A stretch of 64,000 nucleotides of DNA from Pseudomonas sp. AKS31. Lineage in GTDB: Bacteria; Pseudomonadota; Gammaproteobacteria; Pseudomonadales; Pseudomonadaceae. Below, piece by piece: positions 36,720 to 45,836 of the stretch (positions are counted from its first letter, which is position 1; every line of letters begins with the position of its first letter). Location: assembly GCF_023634765.1 (NCBI RefSeq), contig NZ_JAMLFX010000001.1:702102-766101 (forward strand). The letters run 5' to 3'. The notes beneath the pieces are model-generated. The model saw only the letters and a list, made by a program, of their open reading frames with translations. It ran no database searches and was not told the DNA's origin. Both the position numbers and the translations under genes were made by a program.

Positions 36720-38003
36720 ATGAACATGCCGAACACCAACGCACCTAAAGCACAATCAGCAGGTGAGCTGGATCAGACGTTTGCCCATTCGGGTCTGCAA
36801 ACGCTGGAGTTTCCTGGCGCGCGCAAAACCATCGGCAAAAGTGTCGCAGTGCTGCCTTCGGCTCGGATCATGGTAAGTGCAACGGTTATCGACGCAGCGG
36901 GAGCCTCGCACTACGGCCTTGCACGACTGCTCCCTGACGGTCTTATCGACACCGGCTTCGGTCAGGGCGGATACCTGAGCGGCCAGTTTGCCAACGGTCG
37001 GTTATCACAAGGCGGGAGTCTGGTTGTCGATGAGAGCGACGACGCATTCTGGATGAGCGCAGTGCTTGCAGATCCCGAGGGCAAACTCCAGCAAATCATC
37101 GCTCGATTCAACCCCGACGGTACGCTCGATCCCGAGTTTGGTGATGGACAGCCTGGCTACCGGGTCGTGCCGATGCGTATTCCTGCGCTCGAAAATGCCA
37201 CGGGCGGTCGCTTGATTTTGGCGCACTCCACTCCCGAAGCGATGCCGGACAGATTGCTCTTCGTCACCTCTCAAGGGGGCAGCGGGTTGTTGACGCGTTT
37301 CTTTCTGGATGGCAAGGATGACCCGGCATTTGCCGGCAAAGGCTGGATCCACCTGACGCTTTCCGGTGTGGCGATCACGTTGCAAGGGGTTACGCAGTTG
37401 GACGATGGGAAGATTCTTGTCCATGGCAAGACAGAAGTGACCAATCAGGGACTGGTCATGGCTTTCGACAGTTCCGGGCAGGTTGCCACGTCGTTCGGCA
37501 AGGGCGGTACGCTGCTGCTGGAACTGCAAAATGCGGGGGCACCGCTCGAAAGCTCAGTGAACCGCATCGTCGTGCAATCGGCGCAGGGCTTGTTGATGAT
37601 CGGATCGGCCGTCGAGTCGTCCGCCGGGGAGAAGCTTCAGCACGGCCTCATCAGCGGGTTCACCCGCGACGGTGGGCCTGATTTAGCGTTCAACCGAGGG
37701 GCGCCTGTCCTTACCGTTGCCGCGCAGCCACTGGATCTGAAAAGCTGGAGCGCAGGGTTCGCGCTGAATGACTCCCCCGGCCCGCGAATCGTCACGGTCG
37801 GACAGACCTCGGACGGCACACGACGGTTGCTGTCGGGAGGCTTTTTGGTCGATGGCGCCGTGGATCCTGGGTTTGATGTAGAAGGCGCCGCCGCTATCGA
37901 GTGGATCGCGCAGGACGCCTGTCTGCAGGGTTCGTCAGTGCTGGTGTTGGGGCAGAGAAATGAAGCGGCTCATCTGGTGCGATTGTTGACGGCGGCAGAC
38001 TGA
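36720..38003 (+). CDS. Delta-60 repeat (putative beta-propeller) protein
   Basis: 427 residues with about seven delta-60 repeats, each containing a variant of F-x-x-D-G-x-x-D-x-x-F-G-x-G-G; clear examples are LLPDGLIDTGFGQGG, FNPDGTLDPEFGDG and FFLDGKDDPAFAGKG. Seven such units suggest a seven-blade propeller. No signal peptide, so it is intracellular or exported another way. Start ATG follows TTGAGGAGCAC. No known function. Confidence 0.75.
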   Translation: MNMPNTNAPKAQSAGELDQTFAHSGLQTLEFPGARKTIGKSVAVLPSARIMVSATVIDAAGASHYGLARLLPDGLIDTGFGQGGYLSGQFANGRLSQGGSLVVDESDDAFWMSAVLADPEGKLQQIIARFNPDGTLDPEFGDGQPGYRVVPMRIPALENATGGRLILAHSTPEAMPDRLLFVTSQGGSGLLTRFFLDGKDDPAFAGKGWIHLTLSGVAITLQGVTQLDDGKILVHGKTEVTNQGLVMAFDSSGQVATSFGKGGTLLLELQNAGAPLESSVNRIVVQSAQGLLMIGSAVESSAGEKLQHGLISGFTRDGGPDLAFNRGAPVLTVAAQPLDLKSWSAGFALNDSPGPRIVTVGQTSDGTRRLLSGGFLVDGAVDPGFDVEGAAAIEWIAQDACLQGSSVLVLGQRNEAAHLVRLLTAAD

Positions 38004-38042
38004 CGGGGAGGGCTGACAAGCCTTCGCTGAATGGGCTGACCT

Positions 38043-38122
38043 CTTCGCGAGCAAGCTCGCTTCCACAGTTGATCGCATTTCCCAGTTGAAATGCATTTCC
38101 CTGTGGGAGCCTGCTCGCGAAG
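38043..38122. repeat. REP pair, third family (TTCGCGAGCAAGCTCGC type)
   Basis: Two inverted copies of a different REP core (TTCGCGAGCAAGCTCGCTTC and an altered complement TGGGAGCCTGCTCGCGAA). The rest of the 335-bp gap up to 38338 holds no recognised feature. Confidence 0.85.
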
Positions 38123-38338
38123 ACTGACGTCCAGACGCAGAAAAATCATGGATTCATGACATCAGCTAACAGCCAGCCCGTTCCTCTCAAACATCCGAAT
38201 CCCCCCACCACCCGCGACGCCGTTAACTGTGTCTCGCTACCTAGCGGGAAATGCACGTTGGTCTACTGATGATTCGGTTGAAAGGGCCGATACAGCAGGG
38301 GATAGTGCGCGGCTGAAAAAGTGATCAGGGAGCAGGAA

Positions 38339-39073
38339 GTGACAGTGAAGTCTGGCTGGGTCGGGTGTGCGGTATTGTGCGGGTGGTTGCTGGCGGGGCA
38401 GGTATTGGCTGATTGCACGCCGCCGGCAGTGTCGGGGGATCTGGATTTTTCGGTTTGCAAGGATTGGCCGGCCTATCCCGGGCAGACCCTCAGCGCCACC
38501 GCCAGGTTCGAGCGAGCTTCCGATTATGTCGAGGGAAACTCGCACGGCTTTTACGATGTTGATTTGTCTGTATTACAGGATGGACGATCAGTTCCTGTTG
38601 CCACTTATCATCAAGCCGCTGCTTTCGAAACTGACGGCGTAGCCTTGGTGGAACTGGCACTCGATACTGCACGCTACAAAGTGGCTGCCGATTTCCGGGC
38701 CTTCGGTGTGCGTGCCCGTGTCACCAATGCATCCCGTCTTAATCCTTTGGAAGAGGTTCAGCTTTCGCTCTACGTGAGAGAGGGAGCAACGTTGCGTCCA
38801 ATCCTGAGCCAGTTGCTGGTCTCCCAATACAGCGGCGAGTGGAATGATATTTGCGAAGGTGAACGCAGCGAAATTACCAGAACGGTGGAAGTCGCCAAAA
38901 CAAGCTCCCATGGTTACGCGGACCTGATAGTCAAGACTCAGCAAACCGGCACAAGCAGCGTGGGCGACGCAGAGGCTTGTGAAGATAAAATCACCCATTA
39001 CCCACCCGTTCTCACAACATTGCTTTATGACGGAAAGTCTTACGTCTTGCCGCAAGGCTTCAAAGGCCTTTAA
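38339..39073 (+). CDS. Secreted protein of unknown function, first of tandem paralogues
   Basis: 244 residues from the GTG at 38339 (GGGAG six bases upstream); GTG starts at 38321 and 38345 are alternatives. Signal peptide ending LLAGQVLA, mature N terminus DCTPPA. Related along its whole length to the next gene: shared KDWPA, DTARYK, LSLYVREG, RTVEV and HGYADLIV segments and similarly placed cysteines. No function recognised. Confidence 0.75.
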   Translation: MTVKSGWVGCAVLCGWLLAGQVLADCTPPAVSGDLDFSVCKDWPAYPGQTLSATARFERASDYVEGNSHGFYDVDLSVLQDGRSVPVATYHQAAAFETDGVALVELALDTARYKVAADFRAFGVRARVTNASRLNPLEEVQLSLYVREGATLRPILSQLLVSQYSGEWNDICEGERSEITRTVEVAKTSSHGYADLIVKTQQTGTSSVGDAEACEDKITHYPPVLTTLLYDGKSYVLPQGFKGL

Positions 39074-39109
39074 ACGGCTGCTTAACACGACTCTTATCAA
39101 GGAAGAACA

Positions 39110-39826
39110 ATGCCCACGCCCACCAGGCTCTTTATTGTCCTCAGTATTCTGGCCCTCGCTCCTCAAGCCCAGGCCGCCTGCCAAACCAAAGACTTCGACG
39201 GCAAAAACCTGTCGCGCTGCAAAGTCTGGCCGGCCGTGCAGAACCAGGCGATTTCGGTTAAATCCACTTATCTTCCCGACGCCGGCGGCGATGATGCCGG
39301 GGTCTTCGATCTGGATCTGTCGATCGTCAACGCCAGCACTCACAACCCCATCGCCACGTACCGCAAGCCGGGCGCTTACAACTCCGATGCCGTGCGCTTT
39401 GATGATCTGCGTATCGACACGGCCCGTTATCGACTGGCGCCACAGGTTCGGGCTTTCGGTCTGCGTTCATTGTTTACGCACAGTTCCCACGCTATTCCCT
39501 ACGAGAAAACCGATTTGGCGTTGTATGTTCGCGAAGGCAATGAGTTGCGTCCGGTGCTGGAGGGCCTGGTGGTTGCCAAGAACAACGGCGAGTTCATCGA
39601 TGACTGCGAAGGCTATACCAAAACCATTCGCCGAACCGTCGAAATCGGCGCTTCCAGCCACCATGGTCTGGCCGATTTAATCGTCACTACCAACGGCAGC
39701 AAAATGAAAAATACACAGTCGGGTAAAGAGTGCGTTTCCAATACCACCCGCCTGAAGCAAAAACAGATCACCCTGACCTACGACGGCCAGCAATACATCG
39801 TCCCCGAAGACCTCAGAGGTTACTGA
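39110..39826 (+). CDS. Secreted protein of unknown function, second of tandem paralogues
   Basis: 238 residues with a signal peptide ([16 protein letters not shown], mature ACQTKDF). Shares [27 protein letters not shown] and HGLADLIV with the preceding protein, so the two arose by duplication. ATG follows AAGGAAGA, 36 bp after the first paralogue. It ends 4 bp before fosA. Likely periplasmic. Confidence 0.82.
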   Translation: MPTPTRLFIVLSILALAPQAQAACQTKDFDGKNLSRCKVWPAVQNQAISVKSTYLPDAGGDDAGVFDLDLSIVNASTHNPIATYRKPGAYNSDAVRFDDLRIDTARYRLAPQVRAFGLRSLFTHSSHAIPYEKTDLALYVREGNELRPVLEGLVVAKNNGEFIDDCEGYTKTIRRTVEIGASSHHGLADLIVTTNGSKMKNTQSGKECVSNTTRLKQKQITLTYDGQQYIVPEDLRGY

Positions 39827-39830
39827 CCCG

Positions 39831-40247
39831 ATGCTCACCGGCCTCAACCACCTGACCCTCGCGGTCAGCGATTTGCAGCGCAGCCTGACGTTCTACCGCG
39901 ATGTCTTGCAGTTGCGCGTTGAAGCCACGTGGGATGCTGGTGCCTACCTGTCGCTGCCGGGTTTGTGGTTGTGTCTATCGCTTGATCCCTTGCGCAAAAC
40001 TCAAGCTTGCGTCGATTACACCCATTACGCGTTCAGCCTCAACGCGGCAGATATCTCAACGTTCGTGCAGAAGCTAAAAGCGGCGAACGTGCAGGAGTGG
40101 CGGGATAACCGCAGCGAAGGTGCGTCTTTCTACTTTCTCGATCCCGACGGCCACAAGCTCGAAGCCCATGTCGGCGATCTCGCTTCACGGCTGGCGGCGT
40201 GTCGGAAAAAACCGTACGCCGGCATGCGTTTTTACGACGAGTCATGA
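39831..40247 (+). CDS. fosA: Fosfomycin glutathione transferase
   Basis: A 138-residue glyoxalase-superfamily enzyme that opens the fosfomycin epoxide with glutathione. The metal ligands are visible: His7 in GLNHLTLAV, His65 in YTHYAF and Glu111 in HKLEAHVGD. The sequence closely follows the chromosomal FosA of P. aeruginosa. The start lies 4 bp after the upstream secreted protein. Confidence 0.94.
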   Translation: MLTGLNHLTLAVSDLQRSLTFYRDVLQLRVEATWDAGAYLSLPGLWLCLSLDPLRKTQACVDYTHYAFSLNAADISTFVQKLKAANVQEWRDNRSEGASFYFLDPDGHKLEAHVGDLASRLAACRKKPYAGMRFYDES

Positions 40248-40307
40248 TCAGACACATTTGTCTGATATAGACTGGCGGCCACGTGTTCTGGTACTTGCAG
40301 GTTTTCC

Positions 40308-40946
40308 ATGACTCCATCGTTGCTAATGGCCGTGCTGGCCTCGGGTTTCATTTACGGCATCACGCCCGGGCCGGGTGTGCTAGCGGTGTTCGGCATCGGT
40401 GCAGCCCACGGGCGGCGGGCCGGGGCGGGGTTTCTGTGCGGGCATCTGCTCGGCGATGTGGTCTGGTGCAGCACGGCGCTGATCGCCATTGTCGGCGCCC
40501 GGGAAATCGGCAGCACCGTGTTTGATGTGCTCGGTGTGCTCAGCGGCTTGTACCTGTTCTGGCTCGGCTGGCGCGCAGTGCGAGCCCAGCGCCGCAACGG
40601 CGACGAACCCCAGGGCGCGGCGCGCAAGCCGTTCTGGCACGGCATTCTGTTTGGTCTGACCAATCCCAAGGCCTACCCGGTGGCGGTCGCGACGTTCACC
40701 GCGCTGCTGTCGAGCCGCGCTGAATTGCTCAACTGGTCGATGCTGCCGGCGCTGATTGCCCTGAGTTTCCTCGGCGGCCTGCTGGCCTACGCTATTCTCA
40801 TCGGCGTGGTCGGCGCGCAGCGGGTACGCACGCTGTATCAGCGCCACGAACTGTTGATCACCCGGCTGTGCGGCGTGATGTTTATCGGTTTCGCCATCAA
40901 TGCGCTGGTGCACGCGCTGCCGGGGCTGATGCCGAACAAGGCTTGA
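40308..40946 (+). CDS. LysE/RhtB-family exporter
   Basis: 212 residues with about six hydrophobic segments and the family motif GITPGPGVLAVFGIGAAHGRRAG; GLTNPKAYPVAVATF is the second LysE-family landmark. Exports amino acids or similar compounds; substrate unknown. Monocistronic, 60 bp after fosA. Confidence 0.9.
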   Translation: MTPSLLMAVLASGFIYGITPGPGVLAVFGIGAAHGRRAGAGFLCGHLLGDVVWCSTALIAIVGAREIGSTVFDVLGVLSGLYLFWLGWRAVRAQRRNGDEPQGAARKPFWHGILFGLTNPKAYPVAVATFTALLSSRAELLNWSMLPALIALSFLGGLLAYAILIGVVGAQRVRTLYQRHELLITRLCGVMFIGFAINALVHALPGLMPNKA

Positions 40947-41025
40947 AAGTGAGTGCAGGGAGGCGCAATCACGAGGTCAGGGAAGGTTGATCAGTGCTGC
41001 ATTACCCGGACACCCCCGCTGAACC

Positions 41026-42375
41026 ATGGAAAGCCGAAATTCCGCGCCGTTGGCGAGTTTTATTGATCTGTTGCTGGACGCCGTGTGTGCGGTCGACAAG
41101 CAGGGTCGCTTTGTTTTTGTCAGTGCCGCCTGTGAGCGTGTTTTCGGCTATACGCCTGAAGAGTTGATCGGCCGGCCCATGATCGACCTGGTGCACCCGG
41201 CGGATCGGCAACGCACCCTCGCCGCCGCCAAGGAAATCATGGGCGGCGAACCCAAGCTCAACTTCGAAAACCGTTACCTGCGCAAGGATGGCAGCGTTGT
41301 GCATATCCTCTGGTCGGCGCGCTGGTCGGAAGTTGATCAACTGCGCATCGCCGTGGCGCGCGACATCACCGAGCGCAAGCTGGCCGAGTCGCGGCAGGCT
41401 GCGTTGTACGCGATTTCCGAAGCGGCTCATGCGGCGGAAGATCTGCTGGCGCTGTTCAAACGCATCCACCTGATCATCGGCGAATGGCTGCCAGCGATGA
41501 ATTTTTCCGTGGCGCTTTACGACGAACACTGCGCACAACTGAATTTCCCCTATCACGTCGACGATCACGAATTGCAGCCCGAGCAGCCGGGGACCGTCAC
41601 CGGACGTCTGTGCACGGAGGTCATTCGCAGCGGCCAACCGATTCTGCTGACGCCAGACAGCCCGGATTCCCCAGCCGATTTCGCCGAACTGGTGGCAGGC
41701 CAGAACGCGCCTTGCTGGCTCGGTGTGCCGTTGAACTCGAAGAACGGCACCATCGGCGCCTTGATCGTCAAAAGCCTGCCCGGCGGCGAACGCTACACCG
41801 AGCAGGACAAGGAATTGCTGCAGTACGTCTGCGCCCAAGTCACCACGGCCATCGAGCGTCAGCAATTGCACGCCCGCCTGCGGCGCATGGCGCAGTACGA
41901 TCAACTGACGCAACTGCCCAATCGTGAATTACTGCGCGATCGCTTCAAGGCTGCTTTAACCAATGCTCGTGAGCAATCCGGGCACATGGCTTTGCTGTAT
42001 GTCGATCTGGATCGCTTCAAACAGGTTAACGACACCTTCGGCCATGCGGTCGGCGACATGCTCTTGCAAACCGTGGCCAACCGCCTCAAGGGTTGCGTGC
42101 GGGAAACCGACACCGTTGCCCGAATGGGGGGCGATGAATTTGTCGTCCTGCTGCACAGTGTTCAGGCCGCGGAAGATGCTGACGGCGTGGCGGAAAAAAT
42201 CCGACAGGTGCTGGCGCAACCGATGCGTCTCGATGGCCACAACCTGCACATCGAACCCAGTATCGGCGTCGCCCGCTATCCAGAGAACGGCAGCGAGGAG
42301 CAACAGTTGTTCCGCCATGCCGATCAGGCGATGTACGCCGCCAAACGGTTGAACCATCACGCGCTCAACGGCTGA
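41026..42375 (+). CDS. PAS-GAF-GGDEF diguanylate cyclase
   Basis: 449 residues: PAS domain (FVFVSAACERVFGYTPEELIG) with PAC, GAF domain (from about 130 to 285), then GGDEF domain with intact MGGDEF active site and an RxxD inhibitory site (RETD) five residues before it. It should make cyclic di-GMP in the cytoplasm with product inhibition; the sensed signal is unknown. Confidence 0.92.
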   Translation: MESRNSAPLASFIDLLLDAVCAVDKQGRFVFVSAACERVFGYTPEELIGRPMIDLVHPADRQRTLAAAKEIMGGEPKLNFENRYLRKDGSVVHILWSARWSEVDQLRIAVARDITERKLAESRQAALYAISEAAHAAEDLLALFKRIHLIIGEWLPAMNFSVALYDEHCAQLNFPYHVDDHELQPEQPGTVTGRLCTEVIRSGQPILLTPDSPDSPADFAELVAGQNAPCWLGVPLNSKNGTIGALIVKSLPGGERYTEQDKELLQYVCAQVTTAIERQQLHARLRRMAQYDQLTQLPNRELLRDRFKAALTNAREQSGHMALLYVDLDRFKQVNDTFGHAVGDMLLQTVANRLKGCVRETDTVARMGGDEFVVLLHSVQAAEDADGVAEKIRQVLAQPMRLDGHNLHIEPSIGVARYPENGSEEQQLFRHADQAMYAAKRLNHHALNG

Positions 42376-42491
42376 TAAAGCAGCGCCGTTCGTCGCAGCG
42401 ACTGCAACTTTTCTAAACCTTTGCCGGCCAGAAAATTCTCAATCCAGGCGGGCACCTGCTCGCCACGATCATTACCAAGAGGTAGAGAATC

Positions 42492-42647
42492 ATGCCTAAT
42501 TCAAGAAACTCGAACTCGGGAAACTTCGCCAACGATCGAACGAAGGCCTCTGAAGCAGGTCGCAAAGGTGGGAAAACCACCACAACGACTGTCGACAAAG
42601 AGCCAAAAACAGACATGGGCCGCAAGCCCGCTCAGAAATCGAAGTAG
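42492..42647 (+). CDS. KGG-domain stress protein, 51 aa
   Basis: Short gene too small for routine calling. Codons from ATG 42492 read MPNSRNSNSGNFANDRTKAS, followed by EAGRKGGKTT. The SEAGRKGG motif is the KGG (stress-induced, con-10-like) repeat. AAGAGGTAGAG precedes the start. Located just before DUF4142, another stress-associated family. Confidence 0.8.
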   Translation: MPNSRNSNSGNFANDRTKASEAGRKGGKTTTTTVDKEPKTDMGRKPAQKSK

Positions 42648-42723
42648 TCGGTGAAGGTAGTTTTGATTGAGAGGCGGGGGCGTAAGCTCCCGCTTGAATT
42701 TCGCAAGTAAGGAGGGCGCGACC

Positions 42724-43227
42724 ATGAGCCGGATGGCCACCCGTATACGCACCATGAGTTTTGCATCGCTATTGGGCCTGTGTGCCAGCAGCGCTTTTGC
42801 CCAGTCGCCCGCCGATTTCATCAACGATGCCTCGGCCAAAGGCATGGCCGACATCGAGGCCAGTCGTCTGGCCCACAGCAAAGCCGAATCGAAAGAGGTC
42901 AAGGACTACACCATCGTCGTTATCAACGACCGCACCACTGCCAATCAGCACCTGGCGAAAATCGCCAAGAAGCTCGACCTGCCGGTGGCGCCCCGGGAAG
43001 AATTGGCCGACAAGGCCAAGGAATTGATGCCGCAAGTGAAGGACGGTGACACCTTCGATCAGGCCTATGCCACCAGCCAGGTCAAAGCCACTGAAGAGGC
43101 CATCGAGCAGATTCAGCAGGAAGCGCAGACCACTGACGTGCCTGAGATCAAAGCCTTCGCTGACGAAACACTGCCGAAATTGCGAAGCCATTTGGAAATG
43201 GCTCGCCAGTTACAGGCCAGCCGCTAA
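42724..43227 (+). CDS. DUF4142-family secreted protein
   Basis: 167 residues; signal peptide (RTMSFASLLGLCASSAFAQ) and a DUF4142 four-helix, ferritin-like domain (MADIEASRLAHSKAESKEVKDYTIVVINDRTTANQHL). Start 42724 follows TAAGGAGGG; the longer frame lacks such a site. Periplasmic function unknown. Confidence 0.9.
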   Translation: MSRMATRIRTMSFASLLGLCASSAFAQSPADFINDASAKGMADIEASRLAHSKAESKEVKDYTIVVINDRTTANQHLAKIAKKLDLPVAPREELADKAKELMPQVKDGDTFDQAYATSQVKATEEAIEQIQQEAQTTDVPEIKAFADETLPKLRSHLEMARQLQASR

Positions 43228-43235
43228 TCAAGAGC

Positions 43236-43305
43236 AAAAGATCGCAGCCTTCGGCAGCTCCTACTCAATCCCTGTATTAGCTGCCGAAGGCTGCGATCTT
43301 TTGAT
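43236..43305. repeat. REP pair, family A, decayed arm
   Basis: Inverted pair with one arm degenerated (TGTATTAGCTGCC instead of TGTAGGAGCTGCC) and a short spacer. Confidence 0.88.
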
Positions 43306-43314
43306 TTTAACCCC

Positions 43315-43725
43315 TCAACATTCATTCAGATCCTGCTTCGACTTGCTCTTCTCGCCCAACCCCTCAAGGTTGAACACTTCCCCTTCGCCCAACGAACGAT
43401 AGTGCCTGCGCAACGCCTCCAACTGCTTCAGATCCAGCGCTTCCAGCCCAAGCATCGCGTTTTGTGCCTCTTTGGTCACCAACAGCAATTCATCGATTTT
43501 CAAATGGAGAATGTCGGTATCGCGGTTCTGCGTGTTCTGGATCAGGAACACCATCAGGAAGGTGATGATGGTGGTCGAGGTGTTGATGATCAGTTGCCAG
43601 GTGTCGTTGTAATCGAAGATCGGCCCACACAATCCCCACACACCGATCAGGATCAACGCCCCCATAAAGGTTTTCGGGCTACCCGCCCACAGAGCAAGTT
43701 TCTGGGAAATCTTTGCGAATTTCAT
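43315..43725 (-). CDS. Low-affinity iron permease-family protein
   Basis: 136 residues with two hydrophobic helices (GALILIGVWGLCG and IINTSTTIITFLMVFLIQNTQNRD) followed by a soluble helical tail. The second helix sequence is the hallmark of the PF04120 family, named from a yeast relation; bacterial function is untested. Monocistronic. Confidence 0.85.
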   Translation of the reverse strand: MKFAKISQKLALWAGSPKTFMGALILIGVWGLCGPIFDYNDTWQLIINTSTTIITFLMVFLIQNTQNRDTDILHLKIDELLLVTKEAQNAMLGLEALDLKQLEALRRHYRSLGEGEVFNLEGLGEKSKSKQDLNEC

Positions 43726-43890
43726 GGCCGTGTTCCTTATTGGAGGAGTGCTTGAAATTCAGACATTGGCGGCTGGTGGAAAATTCTGATTACAAATCCG
43801 CCAACGTCATCTGACGTTGGTAGGGCAGGCAGACACGCCAGTTAGCGGTATCGTGACGAACCGCTGAAATGCCCACGACAGGAGAACGCA

Positions 43891-44661
43891 ATGAGTTGGT
43901 CCGCCAAACAATACGTCGCTTTCGAAGATGAACGCACCCGCCCGGCCCGCGATCTGCTGGCGGCGATTCCCACGGCTGAAGCGCGAACAGTGGTCGATAT
44001 CGGTTGCGGTCCCGGTAACTCCACGGAATTGCTGGTACAGCGTTTTCCCGGTGCGAAGGTCAGCGGGCTGGACAGCTCGGCGGACATGATCGATGCCGCA
44101 CGCAAGCGCTTGCCGGATCTGCGGTTCGAGGTGGCCGAGATTGATAAGTGGGCCGATGCCGGGCCGTTCGAGGTGATCTTCGCCAATGCGGTGCTGCAGT
44201 GGGTGCCGGATCACGCGACGTTGCTGCCGGCGTTGGTCAGCAAGTTGTCGGCGGGTGGCAGCCTGGCGATTCAGATGCCGGATAACCTTAATGAACCTTC
44301 CCACCGTTTGATGCGCGAAGTCGCCGCGAATGGTCCGTGGGCGAGCAAGCTTGGCGGCGCTGCGGGGCAGCGTACCGACATGGCGAGTGCCAACGATTAT
44401 TTCTCGATGCTGCGGCCACACTGCGCGCGGGTCGATATATGGCGCACCACCTATCACCATCAGCTGTCTGGCGGGGCGGCGGGGGTGGTGGAGTGGTTCA
44501 AGGGGAGCGGGTTGATTCCGTTTTTGAGTCCGCTGACCGAGGCGGAAAAGGCGCAGTACCTGGAGCAGTATCTGGTGGAGGTTGGGAAGGCTTATCCGGC
44601 ATTGGCGGATGGCTCGGTGCTGTTGCCATTTCCACGGTTATTTATCGTTGCGACGCGCTGA
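43891..44661 (+). CDS. tam: Trans-aconitate 2-methyltransferase
   Basis: 256 residues; SAM motif I DIGCGPGNSTELLVQRFPGA, motif II GLDSSADMIDAAR and NAVLQWVPDHATLLP as in Tam. Tam monomethylates trans-aconitate, which would otherwise inhibit aconitase. Starts MSWSAKQYVAFEDERTRPA, the family N terminus. Confidence 0.92.
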   Translation: MSWSAKQYVAFEDERTRPARDLLAAIPTAEARTVVDIGCGPGNSTELLVQRFPGAKVSGLDSSADMIDAARKRLPDLRFEVAEIDKWADAGPFEVIFANAVLQWVPDHATLLPALVSKLSAGGSLAIQMPDNLNEPSHRLMREVAANGPWASKLGGAAGQRTDMASANDYFSMLRPHCARVDIWRTTYHHQLSGGAAGVVEWFKGSGLIPFLSPLTEAEKAQYLEQYLVEVGKAYPALADGSVLLPFPRLFIVATR

Positions 44662-44673
44662 AATAAATTGGCC

Positions 44674-44820
44674 CCCTCACCCCAGCCCTCTCCCGAGGGA
44701 GAGGGAGCCGATTGGTGTCGCTTCCAAAACCTGAGTTCGACTCGATTTCGCACGTCGGCGTAGCTCGTACTGGCACTGCGGTCAGTCCCCTCTCCCTCTG
44801 GGAGAGGGTTAGGGTGAGGG
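44674..44820. mobile_element. MITE-like element (CCCTCACCCCAGCCCTCTCC ends)
   Basis: 147 bp with the terminal inverted repeats and a single core, filling the convergent gap between tam and the next methyltransferase; its right end touches the latter's stop codon. Confidence 0.7.
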
Positions 44821-44821
44821 C

Positions 44822-45550
44822 TCAGCGTTGCACTGCCACAAGCATCATCATCGGCCGCTCCCGCTCTTCCGCCAGCGCTGGTTGCGCCGCCACTTCAGCA
44901 TCGCTCGGCCCCCATTCATTGACATGTCGAATCGTGAACCCCGCATCGATCAGCGAATTGAGCAACGTCCCCACCGTACGATGCTGCTTGATCACGCCCT
45001 CAGCCAGCCAGTTCGTAACCCGCTCACCCTCCAACTGATAGCTGTCCAGCGGCCAACGCTTGTTGCCTTCAGCGTCAATCAACCAGCCCGGATGACGCGG
45101 CGCCATAAAAATCGGATGCTCGATGGAAAACACCAAATGCGAACCCGGTTTCAGCGCCGCATACAGGTGCGCAAACAGCCCCGGAAAATCCTTGATGTAA
45201 TGCAGCGCCAGTGAACTGTAAGCCAGATCAAAACTGCAGGCGGGCAAGTTGAGCTGTTCCAGATCGGCGCGCTCATAACGAATGTTCGCCGCCGTCGTGG
45301 TTGCCCGCGCACGCTCCAGCATCTTCTCTGAGACATCCAGCGCCAACACACTGGCCGCGCCATGCTCGATGGCCCAACGGCTGAACCAGCCATAACCGCA
45401 GCCCAGATCCACCACGTTCAAACCGTGCATGGATGGCAGCAATGCCTGGATCGCCGGCCACTCCGGCGCCGCGTCGAGGCCGCCGATTGAGCGGTTCATC
45501 TGGCTGTAGCCCTGAAAAAACTCGGGATCGTCGTAAATGTTTTGCGTCAT
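44822..45550 (-). CDS. Class I SAM-dependent methyltransferase
   Basis: 242 residues with motif I VVDLGCGYGWFSRWA, ALDVSEKMLERAR and a Methyltransf_11 core (FDLAYSSLALHYI). The C-terminal part (HPIFMAPRHPGWLID) is typical of small-molecule methyltransferases of pseudomonads. Substrate unknown. Monocistronic. Confidence 0.88.
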   Translation of the reverse strand: MTQNIYDDPEFFQGYSQMNRSIGGLDAAPEWPAIQALLPSMHGLNVVDLGCGYGWFSRWAIEHGAASVLALDVSEKMLERARATTTAANIRYERADLEQLNLPACSFDLAYSSLALHYIKDFPGLFAHLYAALKPGSHLVFSIEHPIFMAPRHPGWLIDAEGNKRWPLDSYQLEGERVTNWLAEGVIKQHRTVGTLLNSLIDAGFTIRHVNEWGPSDAEVAAQPALAEERERPMMMLVAVQR

Positions 45551-45836
45551 GGTGAAGGGCTCTTTTGAGTTCGGTCGTCAGCGGCAAAGTGGCCGCGATT
45601 GGAATCCCTCGAAAATGATGGCGCGTATTCGTCGATGGCCGCGCAGGGGGAGGGTGGTGGTGGTCGATGGAGAAATGCTAGTCGGTTGGGCGGGAGGTGA
45701 AAACCGGTGGCGTGTTGTGGATCTGTAATGTCGGGAAAAACGCCATGTGTTATCGCTGCATAAACGCATTCCGAGTGGGGTGTTTAAAGGCCTGCAGTGT
45801 TACTTCCTGAAGCCTACAAATCCTTGCGCCGTTGCC

